Part shown: piece after piece, positions 50,365-59,296 of the stretch
Layout of the letters: the number at the start of each line of letters is the position of its first letter
Numbering within the stretch: position 1 is the stretch's first letter
DNA from: Weissella confusa
Lineage (GTDB): Bacteria; Bacillota; Bacilli; Lactobacillales; Lactobacillaceae
Length of the DNA stretch: 64,000 nt
Assembly: GCA_016466735.1 (NCBI GenBank)
Contig: JAAOED010000007.1
Location: 1-64,000 of the forward strand
Reading direction: 5' to 3'
The notes under the pieces: model-generated
Told to the model about the DNA's origin: nothing
The model's database searches: none
The model's input: the letters and a program-made list of their open reading frames with translations, nothing else
Translations under genes and position numbers: made by a program

Positions 50365-50393
50365 AAAAAACGCCGGACAAGCGTCCGACGTTT
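50365..50393 (-). terminator. Terminator downstream of rbsK
   Basis: Stem AACGCCGGAC/GTCCGACGTT with one mismatch and an AAGC loop, followed by TTTTTT on the minus strand. It lies 16 bases before the DUF1456 start and ends the rbsK transcript after the structured element at 50422-50511. Confidence 0.8.
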
Positions 50394-50421
50394 GCGTTCA
50401 TTCTTTATCACAGCAGCTGTT

Positions 50422-50511
50422 GGTCTAAAACCCCTGACTTCAGTCAGGCGTAAGACCAAAGACGCACCTGATAAGGGCGACTTGGTCACGTCGGAGTTTA
50501 AAACCTCCGAC
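50422..50511 (-). repeat. Three-hairpin element in the rbsK 3' region
   Basis: Three strong inverted repeats in 90 bases: GGTCT/AGACC enclosing CCTGACT/AGTCAGG (50422-50457), GACCAA/TTGGTC (50454-50459 with 50482-50487) and GTCGGAG/CTCCGAC (50490-50496 with 50505-50511). The first and second share the GACC segment, so they exclude each other. The sequence recalls the hairpin-rich ends of IS200/IS605 elements, but no transposase or TnpB gene is present; it may be a remnant or a regulatory RNA end. Confidence 0.5.
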
Positions 50512-50528
50512 ATTCCCAGTCTGCTTTA

Positions 50529-51449
50529 TTATGCACGTGAAGCGTTGACTTGGTCCAACGTTGGGATTGATGGTTGTGCACCAGCCCCTTGTACCGTAAT
50601 TGCGGCAGCTGCGTTGGCAAAGCGCACGGCTTCCTCAACGTTACGCATGTCGGCGTCCAACTTAGTCGTCAATGCACCGATAAACGTGTCACCAGCAGCC
50701 GTCGTATCAACTGCCTTCACCTTCAAAGCTGGCACGAAACCATTTTCGCCATCAGCCATGTAGAAGTAAGAGCCGCGCTCACCAACTGTGATGATGACGT
50801 TCTTAGCACCCATTTCTTGCAAACGCTTGGCAGCACTTTCCATCGACAAATCATCCGTCACTGGAATGCCAGTAATGATTTCAGCTTCCGTTTCGTTTGG
50901 TACCACCAAATCAGTCACGGCAAACAACTCGGCTGGAATGTCCTTCGTTGCTGGTGCTGGATTAAGAACCGTCATCACGTCAGCTTCCTTGGCGCTCTTA
51001 AAAGCGTTCAAAGTGGCAACCATTGGCGTTTCAAATTGTGCAATCAACACATCTGATGCCTTGATGGTATCCTCAGCAGCTTCAACGTTTGATTCGTTAA
51101 CTTGGCGGTTAGCCCCACCCAAAATCAAAATTGTGTTGTGTGAGTCAGCTTCCAACATGATGTAAGCTGCACCAGTTGCGACACCTTCAAGTTCAGCAAC
51201 GTGGGTTGTATCAACACCATCTGCCTTAAGTGCACCCAAAAGCAATTGCCCATTTGCATCTTGGCCAACGGCACCGATAAAGTTAACATCCCCACCCATG
51301 CGCTTTGCAGCGACGGCTTGGTTAGCACCCTTACCACCAGGGGCTGTTGAGGCGTCGTCCATCGCCATCGTCTCACCTTGTTGTGGCAAATGTGGAATGT
51401 GCAGAATTGTGTCAGCGTTCAAAGAACCCAAAACTGTAATCTTCTTCAT
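50529..51449 (-). CDS. rbsK: Ribokinase
   Basis: Phosphorylates ribose to ribose-5-phosphate. The 306-residue PfkB-family kinase has the N-terminal substrate motif GGKGANQAVAA, and the C-terminal anion-hole/base motif VDTTAAGDTFIGAL with the catalytic Asp. The ATG at 51449 (MKKITVLGSLN) has GGGAG upstream. No ribose transporter is adjacent; the kinase may serve nucleoside breakdown. The next gene upstream is an aldo/keto reductase and then prs, which uses its product. Confidence 0.92.
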   Translation of the reverse strand: MKKITVLGSLNADTILHIPHLPQQGETMAMDDASTAPGGKGANQAVAAKRMGGDVNFIGAVGQDANGQLLLGALKADGVDTTHVAELEGVATGAAYIMLEADSHNTILILGGANRQVNESNVEAAEDTIKASDVLIAQFETPMVATLNAFKSAKEADVMTVLNPAPATKDIPAELFAVTDLVVPNETEAEIITGIPVTDDLSMESAAKRLQEMGAKNVIITVGERGSYFYMADGENGFVPALKVKAVDTTAAGDTFIGALTTKLDADMRNVEEAVRFANAAAAITVQGAGAQPSIPTLDQVNASRA

Positions 51450-51488
51450 GTTGTTCGCTCCCTTACTACTTATCAACTTAGTATAACA

Positions 51489-51530
51489 GAAAAAGCGCCC
51501 CACTACCCGCTTGGATAATGGGACACTTTC
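51489..51530 (-). terminator. Terminator of the aldo/keto reductase gene
   Basis: An imperfect stem of about 15 bp with outer arms AAGTGTCCCA/TGGGGCGCTT, followed by TTTTTC on the minus strand, directly after the stop codon. Confidence 0.75.
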
Positions 51531-51532
51531 AA

Positions 51533-52525
51533 TTAGTTGTTCTTCAAAATTTGATCGATGGTTGCCAACTCTTCAGCTGACAAATCCATGTTATCGCGGA
51601 CCTTCACGTTGTCCAACAAGTGGTCAACTGATGAAGCACCGATAACGATTGATGGGACGCGGCGGTCACGAAGCAACCAAGCCATAGCCAATTGCGCCAA
51701 CGTTTGGCCGCGGTCTGCAGCCACCTTGTTCAACGCGTTCAACTTAGCAACCGTACCTTCTGGATCTTCCTTAATGAAAGCATTCGTACGGTGCAAAGGC
51801 ATGTCAGCTGGGAACCCATCTAAGTAGCGGTCCGTCAACAGCCCTTCAGCCAAAGGACCGTAGGCAATCAAACCAGCGTGGTGCTTGTCCAATTCGGCCA
51901 ACATATCCGTCGTTTCAGCTTCACGGTTAAACATGTTGTATGACATTTGGTTACCAATAAATGGTGTGTGCAATTCATCAAAAATTGCCCCAATTTCAGC
52001 AACTTGCTCTGTCGTGTAGTTTGAAACACCTACGTACAACGCCTTACCTTGGCGAACCATCAAGTCCAACGCTTCCGCCGTTTCACGCAAGTTTGTGTTT
52101 GGATCCCAACGGTGTGCGTAGAAAATGTCAACATAATCCAAGTGCATACGTTGCAATGACATATCCAATGCGGCTGTCAACGTCTTCTTACCAGAAAACT
52201 CTCCTAGTGGACCTGGCCACATGTGGTAACCAGCCTTTGTCGTAATAACCAATTCATTACGATATGGCTTCAAGTCCTTCTCAAACACTGCACCGAATGT
52301 CTCTTCAGCAGAGCCATCTGATGGGCCGTAGTTTGATGCGTTGTCAAATGAAAAAATACCATTGTCAAACGCCTTCAACATCACTTCACGTGAGTTCGCA
52401 AGTGGCTTTTGGTCGCCCAAGTTACGCCATAGTCCGAATGACAATGCTGGCAAAATCAAACCAGAATCGGCCACGCGACGGTATGGCATCATGTCATAAC
52501 GATTATCTGCAGCTACATAAACCAT
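51533..52525 (-). CDS. Aldo/keto reductase (YghZ-like)
   Basis: A 330-residue NADPH-dependent oxidoreductase of the AKR superfamily. The tetrad residues appear in FDNASNYGP (Asp, Tyr), TTKAGYHMWPG (Lys) and YAHRWDP (His), and the NADPH site in VIGASSVDHL near the C-terminus. The GYHMWPGPLG loop is typical of YghZ enzymes, which reduce L-glyceraldehyde-3-phosphate or methylglyoxal. GAGGGG precedes the ATG at 52525. Confidence 0.87.
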   Translation of the reverse strand: MVYVAADNRYDMMPYRRVADSGLILPALSFGLWRNLGDQKPLANSREVMLKAFDNGIFSFDNASNYGPSDGSAEETFGAVFEKDLKPYRNELVITTKAGYHMWPGPLGEFSGKKTLTAALDMSLQRMHLDYVDIFYAHRWDPNTNLRETAEALDLMVRQGKALYVGVSNYTTEQVAEIGAIFDELHTPFIGNQMSYNMFNREAETTDMLAELDKHHAGLIAYGPLAEGLLTDRYLDGFPADMPLHRTNAFIKEDPEGTVAKLNALNKVAADRGQTLAQLAMAWLLRDRRVPSIVIGASSVDHLLDNVKVRDNMDLSAEELATIDQILKNN

Positions 52526-52571
52526 GTGATTACCCCTCAAGTTAATTAAAATTCATATACCTTAGTTAACA

Positions 52572-53543
52572 TTATAACTTAGCTTCTGGATTATTGCGTG
52601 ACCTCAACAAAACATCCAAAGCACGATTATCGTGAATACGTTGGACAGCTTCAGCTAGCAACGGTGCCACTGACAACGTTGTGAACTTGGCACTTTGCTT
52701 TTCGGCTGGTAGCGTCAGCGTATCCGTGAACACAACACGAGAAATGTTGTCATCCCCGGCCAAACGTTGGGCAGCATCACCAGACAAAACGGCGTGTGTT
52801 GCCACAACAAAGACATCGGTTGCCCCGTTAGCACGCAAAGCACGGGCTGTCATTTGGACACGACGACCAGTGTCGACAATATCGTCAACGATAATCGCAC
52901 GACGACCAGCCACTTCACCAACGATAGCATCAGGTGACTCTGGTGTTGTCATTGCAACGTGATCATTTACCACACCCCATGGTGAGTGCAACAAATCAGC
53001 AAACTTACGGGCACGTCCCGCACCGGTGTGGTCAGGTGATACAACTACCAAATCATCCGTCATGTTGCGACTGTAGAAGTAATCTGACAATAGTGGCGCA
53101 GCTTGCAAGTGATCAACTGGGATATCGAAGAATCCTTGCAATTGGTCAGCGTGCAAATCGATGGCAACCACGCGGTCAACACCATTCATTTCAAGCATTG
53201 AAGCAACCATCTTAGCCGTGATTGGCTCACGTGACTTTGCTTTGCGGTCTTGGCGGGCATAACCCAAATATGGAATCACCACATTAATTTGCCCAGCAGA
53301 AGCACGGCGCAACGCATCAATCACAATCATAATTTCCATGAAAGCGTCGTTCACTTCTTCAGCGATGGGTGCCACGATGTAAACATCATCGCCACGAACG
53401 CTCTCCAAAACTCGCTCATAAATTTCACCATCAGCAAAACGTTGAATATCAATTTGACTCAACGGTTGGTGCAACTCTTCGGCCACTGCACGCGCCAACT
53501 TGTTGTTAGCTGACAGACCGAATAACTTAATTTCACACTCCAC
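52572..53543 (-). CDS. prs: Ribose-phosphate diphosphokinase (divergent Prs)
   Basis: Makes PRPP from ribose-5-phosphate and ATP for purine, pyrimidine, His and Trp synthesis. The 323-residue protein has both phosphoribosyltransferase-like domains, the flexible loop region YARQDRKAKSREPITAK and the PRPP motif VDDIVDTGRRV, where most class I enzymes read DTGGT. This suggests the second, divergent Prs often found in lactic acid bacteria. Starts with GTG, with GGAGG nine bases upstream. Confidence 0.88.
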   Translation of the reverse strand: MECEIKLFGLSANNKLARAVAEELHQPLSQIDIQRFADGEIYERVLESVRGDDVYIVAPIAEEVNDAFMEIMIVIDALRRASAGQINVVIPYLGYARQDRKAKSREPITAKMVASMLEMNGVDRVVAIDLHADQLQGFFDIPVDHLQAAPLLSDYFYSRNMTDDLVVVSPDHTGAGRARKFADLLHSPWGVVNDHVAMTTPESPDAIVGEVAGRRAIIVDDIVDTGRRVQMTARALRANGATDVFVVATHAVLSGDAAQRLAGDDNISRVVFTDTLTLPAEKQSAKFTTLSVAPLLAEAVQRIHDNRALDVLLRSRNNPEAKL

Positions 53544-53762
53544 GAACGAATTCCTCCATTTTTTTGCGGTAGCTTAAGCAGCTACTTTACGGTTACTTCT
53601 ATTCTACCAAATATCAGTAATAAATTCGCCTGGTAACTGTATTTGAGAATTAATTCACGAGTAAAACGTTATACCCAAAAAACAGTGTAGTCATAGGCCT
53701 TGAAACCTGGTAGACTTAAAAAAATTTAATTTCACAAGAAGACTTTTGGGGGACAAAAAGCC

Positions 53763-54698
53763 ATGACAACTTTGACTGCGAGCATTGCTGGTTTTGATTT
53801 TGACAACGTATTATTGAACGCTGCTGGCGTATACTGCCAAACGGCATCTGAATTGGACCAAATTCTAGAAGCCAGTGGCGCTGGTTCATTGGTTACGAAG
53901 AGTGCCACGCCTGCTGAACGCGACGGTAATGCCGGTATCCGTTTTGCTGAAATGCCATTGGGTTCAATCAACTCAATGGGCTTGCCAAATCTTGGTTTGG
54001 ACTACTACTTGGACTACACAATTACGCACCAAGATGAAAAGCCATTGTTCCTTTCAATCGCTGGTCTGACAAAGGCTGATAACTTGGCGATGTTGCGTGA
54101 CGTTCAAGCTTCCGACTTTAACGGTTTGGTCGAATTGAACTTGTCTTGCCCAAACGTGCCAGGTAAGCCACAAACGGCCTACGACTTCGACACAACGCGC
54201 GAGATTTTGGCTGAGGTCTTCAGCTTCTACACGAAGCCTTTGGGTGTGAAGTTACCACCTTACTTCGACATCGCCCACTTTGACATGATTGCTGAAATCT
54301 TGAACGACTTCCCATTGGCCTTCGTGAACACGATTAACTCAATCGGTAACGGTTTGGTAGTTGATCCTGAAACGGACACGGTTGTCATCGCGCCTAAGGG
54401 CGGCTTCGGTGGCCTTGGTGGTGAAATCGTTAAGCCAACAGCCCTTGCTAACGTGCGTGCCTTGCGTCAACGTTTGCGCCCCGAAATCAAGATTATCGGC
54501 ACTGGTGGTGTGACGAACGGCCGTGATGTGTACGACCACATCCTTTGCGGCGCTGACTTGGTTTCAGTTGGGACGTCACTTTACTTCGAAGGGCCCGCTA
54601 TCTTCGAACGTTTGAACAACGAATTGATCGCCGTCATGGCCGAAAAAGGTTACAACCACCTCGAAGAATTCCGTGGACAGTTGCAAACCCTCGCCTAA
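53763..54698 (+). CDS. pyrD: Dihydroorotate dehydrogenase, class 1A
   Basis: Oxidises dihydroorotate to orotate with FMN; class 1A enzymes are soluble and pass electrons to fumarate. The 311-residue protein has the class 1 active-site Cys in [14 protein letters not shown], the FMN phosphate region [12 protein letters not shown] and no membrane anchor. It is separate from any pyr operon in this window. GGGGGA precedes the ATG. Its last codons contain the -35 of the next transcription unit. Confidence 0.92.
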   Translation: MTTLTASIAGFDFDNVLLNAAGVYCQTASELDQILEASGAGSLVTKSATPAERDGNAGIRFAEMPLGSINSMGLPNLGLDYYLDYTITHQDEKPLFLSIAGLTKADNLAMLRDVQASDFNGLVELNLSCPNVPGKPQTAYDFDTTREILAEVFSFYTKPLGVKLPPYFDIAHFDMIAEILNDFPLAFVNTINSIGNGLVVDPETDTVVIAPKGGFGGLGGEIVKPTALANVRALRQRLRPEIKIIGTGGVTNGRDVYDHILCGADLVSVGTSLYFEGPAIFERLNNELIAVMAEKGYNHLEEFRGQLQTLA

Positions 54699-54709
54699 CC
54701 CCCTATACT
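54681..54709 (+). promoter_or_regulatory. Promoter of the TPP-riboswitch/ykoEDC unit
   Basis: -35 TTGCAA (54681-54686), 17-base spacer and -10 TATACT (54704-54709). The -35 lies inside the last codons of pyrD, and the start point falls a few bases before the riboswitch. Confidence 0.8.
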
Positions 54710-54722
54710 TGTGTTAACGAAT

Positions 54723-54804
54723 CAAACAAGCTGGGGTGCCGTTATGGCTGAGATAATACCCATGGAACCTAAGCAGGGTAATGCCTGCCGGGGAGCTTGG
54801 TTTG
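54723..54804 (+). promoter_or_regulatory. TPP riboswitch (THI box)
   Basis: The thiamin pyrophosphate aptamer is complete: P1 arms CAAAC..AGCT and AGCTTGGTTTG, then GGGGTGCC, GGCTGAGA, ATACCC, GAACCT, the GGTAATGCCTGC segment and GGGGA. A terminator follows at 54823-54872, so TPP binding is expected to stop transcription before ykoEDC. Confidence 0.97.
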
Positions 54805-54822
54805 TTTACGATTGAAGTAAAC

Positions 54823-54872
54823 GGACCCCAGTATCCGACTGCGTTTTGCAGTGATGCTGGGGTCCTTTTTTA
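54823..54872 (+). terminator. TPP-riboswitch-controlled terminator
   Basis: A long stem, GGACCCCAG with CTGGGGTCC plus an inner ACTGC/GCAGT hairpin, followed by T6-T7. It lies between the aptamer and ykoE and forms the expression platform. Confidence 0.92.
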
Positions 54873-54919
54873 TTTCCATAGCTTTGGGCGATTCGGAATA
54901 TTATTTGGAGGTTTGCGTC

Positions 54920-55483
54920 ATGCAAACAGTTGTTGAAAACAAGCGTGGTTGGGCGCTTCGAGATGTTATTTTCCTAGCCATTATTGCAATTTTCTTTGGG
55001 GTTATCTACCAATTATGGGGGGCCTCATACTACTTCTTGTCAGCAACCCCACTTAAGCCATACGCCAACGATATGACCATCGGCGTTTGGTTGATGGCTG
55101 GTCCATTGGCCGGTGTGTTGTTGCAAAAGTTTGGTGCCACAACGATTGGTGAAGTCTTGGCTGCCGTTGTTGAAATGTTGCTTTTCTCAAGCTGGGGTGC
55201 CGCAACGTTGATTTACGGTTTCGTACAAGGAATCGGTTCAGAACTTGGTTTTGCCATCACAGGTTACAAGAACTGGAGCAAGCTTGGTTTGAGCCTATCA
55301 GTTGTGACGAGCACGATTGTGACATTTGCCTGGGACTTGGTTAACTCAGGTTACATGGCCTACAAGCCCGGCATGTTGATCACGTTGTTCGTGATTCGTT
55401 TGATCTCAGTCGCTTTGTTTGCCGGTGTGTTGGTCTACTTGATTAACGCCTTGGTTGCGAAGTCAGGTTTGATGAAGCGTTAA
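54920..55483 (+). CDS. ykoE: YkoE, substrate-binding (S) component of a thiamin-precursor ECF transporter
   Basis: A 187-residue membrane protein with five or six helices, starting MQTVVENKRGW. YkoE is the substrate-specific subunit for the hydroxymethylpyrimidine part of thiamin or thiamin itself in ECF transporters. GGAGG lies before the ATG at 54920; the longer open frame runs back into the terminator and is rejected. TPP riboswitch control supports the thiamin assignment. First gene of ykoEDC. Confidence 0.9.
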   Translation: MQTVVENKRGWALRDVIFLAIIAIFFGVIYQLWGASYYFLSATPLKPYANDMTIGVWLMAGPLAGVLLQKFGATTIGEVLAAVVEMLLFSSWGAATLIYGFVQGIGSELGFAITGYKNWSKLGLSLSVVTSTIVTFAWDLVNSGYMAYKPGMLITLFVIRLISVALFAGVLVYLINALVAKSGLMKR

Positions 55484-55485
55484 TT

Positions 55486-56898
55486 ATGACATCATTACGT
55501 GTTGTAGATTTCAGTTTCGCTTATGAAGCTGATCAGCCAAGCATTTTAAATAAGATAAATTTAGATTTGACGCCCGGTAGTTTCAACTTGATGGTTGGCC
55601 CTTCTGGCTCAGGTAAGTCAACGTTGCTTAAAGCGATGGCTGGCTTGCTACCGAAATTTGGTGGTATCGTCACGAATGGCGATGTCCTCTTGGAAGGTCA
55701 ATCAATCGGTCCAATCGCACCATTTGAAAAGGCCAAGCGGGTTGCGATGCTGTTTCAAAACCCAGAGCGCCAATTTGCAATGCGCACAGCCCGTGAGCAA
55801 ATCACGTTTGCATTGGAAAACTTACAGTTACCTGTCGCCGACATCGAACGTCGTGTCACGGATGCGATTACGCGATTGGACTTGGACGCATTAGCTGACC
55901 AAGAACTACTAACGCTGTCTGGTGGTGAAAAGCAACGCGTGGCCTTGGCGACAATTTTCGCGATGCAAAGTGACATCATTTTGCTTGATGAACCGTTCGC
56001 CAATGTCGATCCAGCTGCCCGCCAATTGTTATTGCAAGATCTCAAAGATTTACAACAAACAAATGGCACGACGATTTTGATTTCAGACCACGACTTGTCT
56101 GGATACGCCGACCTCGTTGATACCCTTTACCAACTCGATACGGCAACTGGTACGTTGGATGAAGCGAGTCGCGATATGCTAACTAACATCGCACCTATCC
56201 CAACCTTTGGTGGCACACCAGTTGGGGATGGACCATTGCGTTGGCAAGATTTTGGTGTTGCAGTTGGCGACCGCCAATTGCTGCAAGATGCAACCTTTAC
56301 CGCACCCGCTGGTCAGATTGGGCTGATTTCAGGTGCTAATGGTATTGGAAAGTCAACGTTCTTTAAGGGACTCACCCATCAACGCGCGTATGATGGCCAA
56401 ATTCTTTGGGAAACCGTTGATGGTCGCAAAGTAAAACAAAAGCACTGGTCACAACGCCTTGCACTGGTCTTCCAATCAGCCATTGATCAATTCGTGACGA
56501 TGACCGTTGCGAGTGAAATTGCACTATCGAAAAAGTTCAGTTTGCAAACAACTTACTGGACGGATGACCGTGTTGCGGATGCGCTCGAAAAGTTGCAATT
56601 AAGCAACTTGCAAGACCACGTCGTTTATCAACTATCTGGCGGGCAGCAAAAGAAGTTGCAACTACTGACCATGTTAATCATGGGCCAACCTGTTTTGTTG
56701 CTCGATGAACCGCTCGCTGGTTTGGATAGTACGTCCGTCAATGTGTTGATGAGCTTGCTACAAGAAACGATTCACCAGACCAATCAAACCGTTTTGATGA
56801 TTTCACATCAACGCCAAGGTCTGACTGGGTTTGTCGATTATGAACTACATTTTGCCGACCAACACTTAACGCTAATCGGAGGTGCCCAACATGTTTAA
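55486..56898 (+). CDS. ykoD: YkoD, duplicated ECF transporter ATPase
   Basis: A 470-residue protein of two fused ABC ATPase domains. Domain 1: Walker A GPSGSGKST (about 38-46), signature LSGGEKQR, Walker B IILLDEPF. Domain 2: GANGIGKST (about 285-293), LSGGQQKK, VLLLDEPL. Powers uptake through YkoC and YkoE. It starts two bases after ykoE and overlaps ykoC by eight bases. Confidence 0.92.
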   Translation: MTSLRVVDFSFAYEADQPSILNKINLDLTPGSFNLMVGPSGSGKSTLLKAMAGLLPKFGGIVTNGDVLLEGQSIGPIAPFEKAKRVAMLFQNPERQFAMRTAREQITFALENLQLPVADIERRVTDAITRLDLDALADQELLTLSGGEKQRVALATIFAMQSDIILLDEPFANVDPAARQLLLQDLKDLQQTNGTTILISDHDLSGYADLVDTLYQLDTATGTLDEASRDMLTNIAPIPTFGGTPVGDGPLRWQDFGVAVGDRQLLQDATFTAPAGQIGLISGANGIGKSTFFKGLTHQRAYDGQILWETVDGRKVKQKHWSQRLALVFQSAIDQFVTMTVASEIALSKKFSLQTTYWTDDRVADALEKLQLSNLQDHVVYQLSGGQQKKLQLLTMLIMGQPVLLLDEPLAGLDSTSVNVLMSLLQETIHQTNQTVLMISHQRQGLTGFVDYELHFADQHLTLIGGAQHV

Positions 56899-57559
56899 GT
56901 TGAATCCGACCGTTTTGCTCGTTATCCTGATTGGGATTGGTTTTCAAACCGCCTTTAGTCAATCAATTACGCTGAATATCGTTGTTGCTGTCATCGGTCT
57001 ACTATACCTACTGCTACAACGTGTTTCCGGTAAAGTCATCGTCATTATGTTGTTAGTCGCTGCCCCACTTGCCTTCGGGACGTGGTGGTCATTCATTGCT
57101 TTCGGAACTGGTGACACGCATCGCATTGCGTTGGTTTATGCCTCACGTCTCTACGCCTATCTACTGCTTGGTGCGGCGCTGACATTAACCACGCACGTGA
57201 AAGATTTGCTTATCAGTTTGCACTTGCATGCCAAGTTGTCATCAACATTTACTTATGGCTTATTAGCAGCCTTCAATTTGTTACCTCGTGTACGACGCCA
57301 AGTCCAAACGATTCGTTATGCCGCCTCATTGCGTGGCATCACCTATCACTTTTGGAGCCCACAATTGTATTTCAAAGCGATTGTCAGTGCCCTGCACTGG
57401 TCTGATGACTTAGCCATGGCGATGACGTCACACGGGTTCACGGAAGGATTTCCACGAACACAAACCGCGACTGATCCTTTGCCAATCTGGCATTGGGTCG
57501 TTGCTGTCATTTTGATTGTTGGCTATGCCATCGTGGCATGGATTATCAAACCATACTAA
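56891..57559 (+). CDS. ykoC: YkoC, ECF transporter transmembrane (T) component
   Basis: A 222-residue CbiQ/EcfT-like membrane protein with four or five helices and the coupling motif region AASLRGI (the first of the two A-R-G motifs), which contacts the ATPases; the second appears as AMTSHGF. The ATG at 56891 has GGAGG nine bases upstream inside ykoD. Last gene of the riboswitch-controlled operon. Confidence 0.9.
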   Translation: MFKLNPTVLLVILIGIGFQTAFSQSITLNIVVAVIGLLYLLLQRVSGKVIVIMLLVAAPLAFGTWWSFIAFGTGDTHRIALVYASRLYAYLLLGAALTLTTHVKDLLISLHLHAKLSSTFTYGLLAAFNLLPRVRRQVQTIRYAASLRGITYHFWSPQLYFKAIVSALHWSDDLAMAMTSHGFTEGFPRTQTATDPLPIWHWVVAVILIVGYAIVAWIIKPY

Positions 57560-57562
57560 AAC

Positions 57563-57610
57563 AAAACGTGCCTAGCAGGTTCTCACAGGAGCCCGCTAGG
57601 CACGTTTTTT
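57563..57610 (+). terminator. Terminator of ykoEDC, also usable by xylA
   Basis: A 14-bp stem (AAAACGTGCCTAGC and its complement) with a 17-base loop, followed by T8 on the plus strand and by TTTTG on the minus strand. It lies between the convergent genes ykoC and xylA. Confidence 0.9.
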
Positions 57611-57654
57611 TATTTTTTACAGATGATTATTTTTGAGAATGTGAGGTTTAGAAA

Positions 57655-59040
57655 TTACTTGTTGAAAGTCGTACCCAAAACTGAGTAGATGTAGTTATTC
57701 AAAGTTGCCTTGATAGCTTCCAAACGACCAGATTGAATCGTTGCGAAGATTTCGTCGTTCGTCTTGTTCAAGATGTAATCTTCAAAGTCCTTGAAGGTTA
57801 CCTTATCAGCTTCGAAGTCGGCACCGATGCCTGAATCGAATGATGAGTAACGCTCCTTGTAGATGTTCTCCAAGAAGTTATCCTCGACCATCTTCAACGC
57901 AACACGCAACCCAGCGGCGTAAACATCCATACCGGCCATGTGAGCGTAGAACAAGTCATCAGGCTTGAATGACGCACGGCGAACCTTTGAATCAAAGTTC
58001 AAACCACCAGTTGGCAAACCACCGTTCTTAACGAACTCGTACATAACCAATGTTGCTTCATAAATGTCATTAGGGAATTCGTCGATGTCCCAACCAGTTT
58101 GCTTGTCACCCATGTTGGCATCCAATGATCCCAACAAGCCAGCTTCACGTGCGAAGCGAGCTTCGTGTTCGTAAGTGTGGCCGGCCAAGTATGCGTGGTT
58201 ACCCTCCAAGTTCAACTTGAAGTCGTTTTCCAAGCCGTATGTCTTCAAGAAAGCAATGGTCGTTTGGACATCAGTATCGTATTGGTGTGCCGTTGGCTCC
58301 TTTGGCTTTGGCTCCAACAAGAATTGACCAGTGTAGCCAATTTCATTAGCGTAATCCTTGGCCAACTTGAAGAACTTAGCAATGTGATCCAACTCACGCT
58401 TCGTATCCGTGTTCAACAATGACTCGTAACCTTCGCGACCACCCCAGAAGACATATGACTCTGAACCCAAACGCTTAGCGATTTCCAATGAATGCTTGAT
58501 TTGAGCAGCAGCATAAGCGAAGACATCAGCAAATGGTGTCGTGGCGCCACCGGCCAAGAAACGCTTGTTCGTGAACAATGATGACGTATTCCATAGCAAC
58601 TTCTTACCAGTTTCGTGCATCTTTTGCTCAATCTTGTCGACAACCTTATCTAAGTTGGCGTTCGTCTCAGCCAACGTGTTTCCTTCTGGTGCCAAATCAC
58701 GGTCGTGGAAGGCGAAGTATTCAACACCCAACTTGTCCATGAACTCAAACATGTAATCAACCTTCTTCAAGGCTTGCTCCATGCTCGTGACATCATCAAC
58801 ACCGTCAACATCCCAAGGACGTACGGCAGTTCCTTCACCAAATGGGTCAACCAAACGTTGGTCCATCGTGTGCCAGTAGGCAACTGAGAACTTCAACCAA
58901 TCCTTCATTGGCTTCGTTTCTCCGTTGATCGTTACAGGCTCCTCAGGGTTATAGAAGTTATATCCCTTGGCGTCCAAAAAGTTAATCCCCTTCTTTCCGC
59001 CAAGGTACTCAACCTTAGGGAAGTCAAACAGTTCTGACAT
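57655..59040 (-). CDS. xylA: Xylose isomerase
   Basis: Converts D-xylose to D-xylulose. The 461-residue TIM-barrel enzyme has the catalytic His in [10 protein letters not shown], the metal-site residues in [25 protein letters not shown] and [11 protein letters not shown]. Somewhat longer than the usual 440-450 residues through its C-terminal tail. GGAGG lies ten bases before the ATG at 59040. No xylulokinase or transporter follows it; the xylA gene stands alone with its own promoter. Confidence 0.95.
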   Translation of the reverse strand: MSELFDFPKVEYLGGKKGINFLDAKGYNFYNPEEPVTINGETKPMKDWLKFSVAYWHTMDQRLVDPFGEGTAVRPWDVDGVDDVTSMEQALKKVDYMFEFMDKLGVEYFAFHDRDLAPEGNTLAETNANLDKVVDKIEQKMHETGKKLLWNTSSLFTNKRFLAGGATTPFADVFAYAAAQIKHSLEIAKRLGSESYVFWGGREGYESLLNTDTKRELDHIAKFFKLAKDYANEIGYTGQFLLEPKPKEPTAHQYDTDVQTTIAFLKTYGLENDFKLNLEGNHAYLAGHTYEHEARFAREAGLLGSLDANMGDKQTGWDIDEFPNDIYEATLVMYEFVKNGGLPTGGLNFDSKVRRASFKPDDLFYAHMAGMDVYAAGLRVALKMVEDNFLENIYKERYSSFDSGIGADFEADKVTFKDFEDYILNKTNDEIFATIQSGRLEAIKATLNNYIYSVLGTTFNK

Positions 59041-59097
59041 AATGCTTTCCTCCAAAATTAGAACAATATCTTCGTTGGCAGCTAAAACTTCGTCAGC

Positions 59098-59176
59098 TTA
59101 GTTGGGTTGATTTGTTCGGCCAACCAACTTACAACACCCATTATAGGAGCCTAATTTTCAAATGCAAGCCCTTTCA
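59098..59176 (-). promoter_or_regulatory. xylA promoter with cre site and XylR-like operator
   Basis: On the minus strand -35 TTGCAT (59162-59167), 16-base spacer, -10 TATAAT (59140-59145). A near-consensus cre (one mismatch, 59163-59176) overlaps the -35. Just past the start point lies an inverted repeat TTAGTTGGGTTG (59098-59109) and CAACCAACTTA (59121-59131), resembling the spaced GTTNGTT/AACNAAC layout of Gram-positive XylR operators. Confidence 0.75.
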
Positions 59177-59256
59177 TTATTCAAAAGACAGCTTATTTTG
59201 AAACACCAAAAATAACTGATACTTAAATAGTTCTAGTCTGAAAACTTGTACACAAA

Positions 59257-59291
59257 AAAATAGTGCTGAACGCTTTGCCGTTCAGCACTAT
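59257..59291 (-). terminator. Terminator of the aro operon
   Basis: Stem ATAGTGCTGAACG/CGTTCAGCACTAT with a short loop, followed by TTTTTTT on the minus strand, directly after the aroD stop codon. Confidence 0.92.
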
Positions 59292-59296
59292 AAGAT

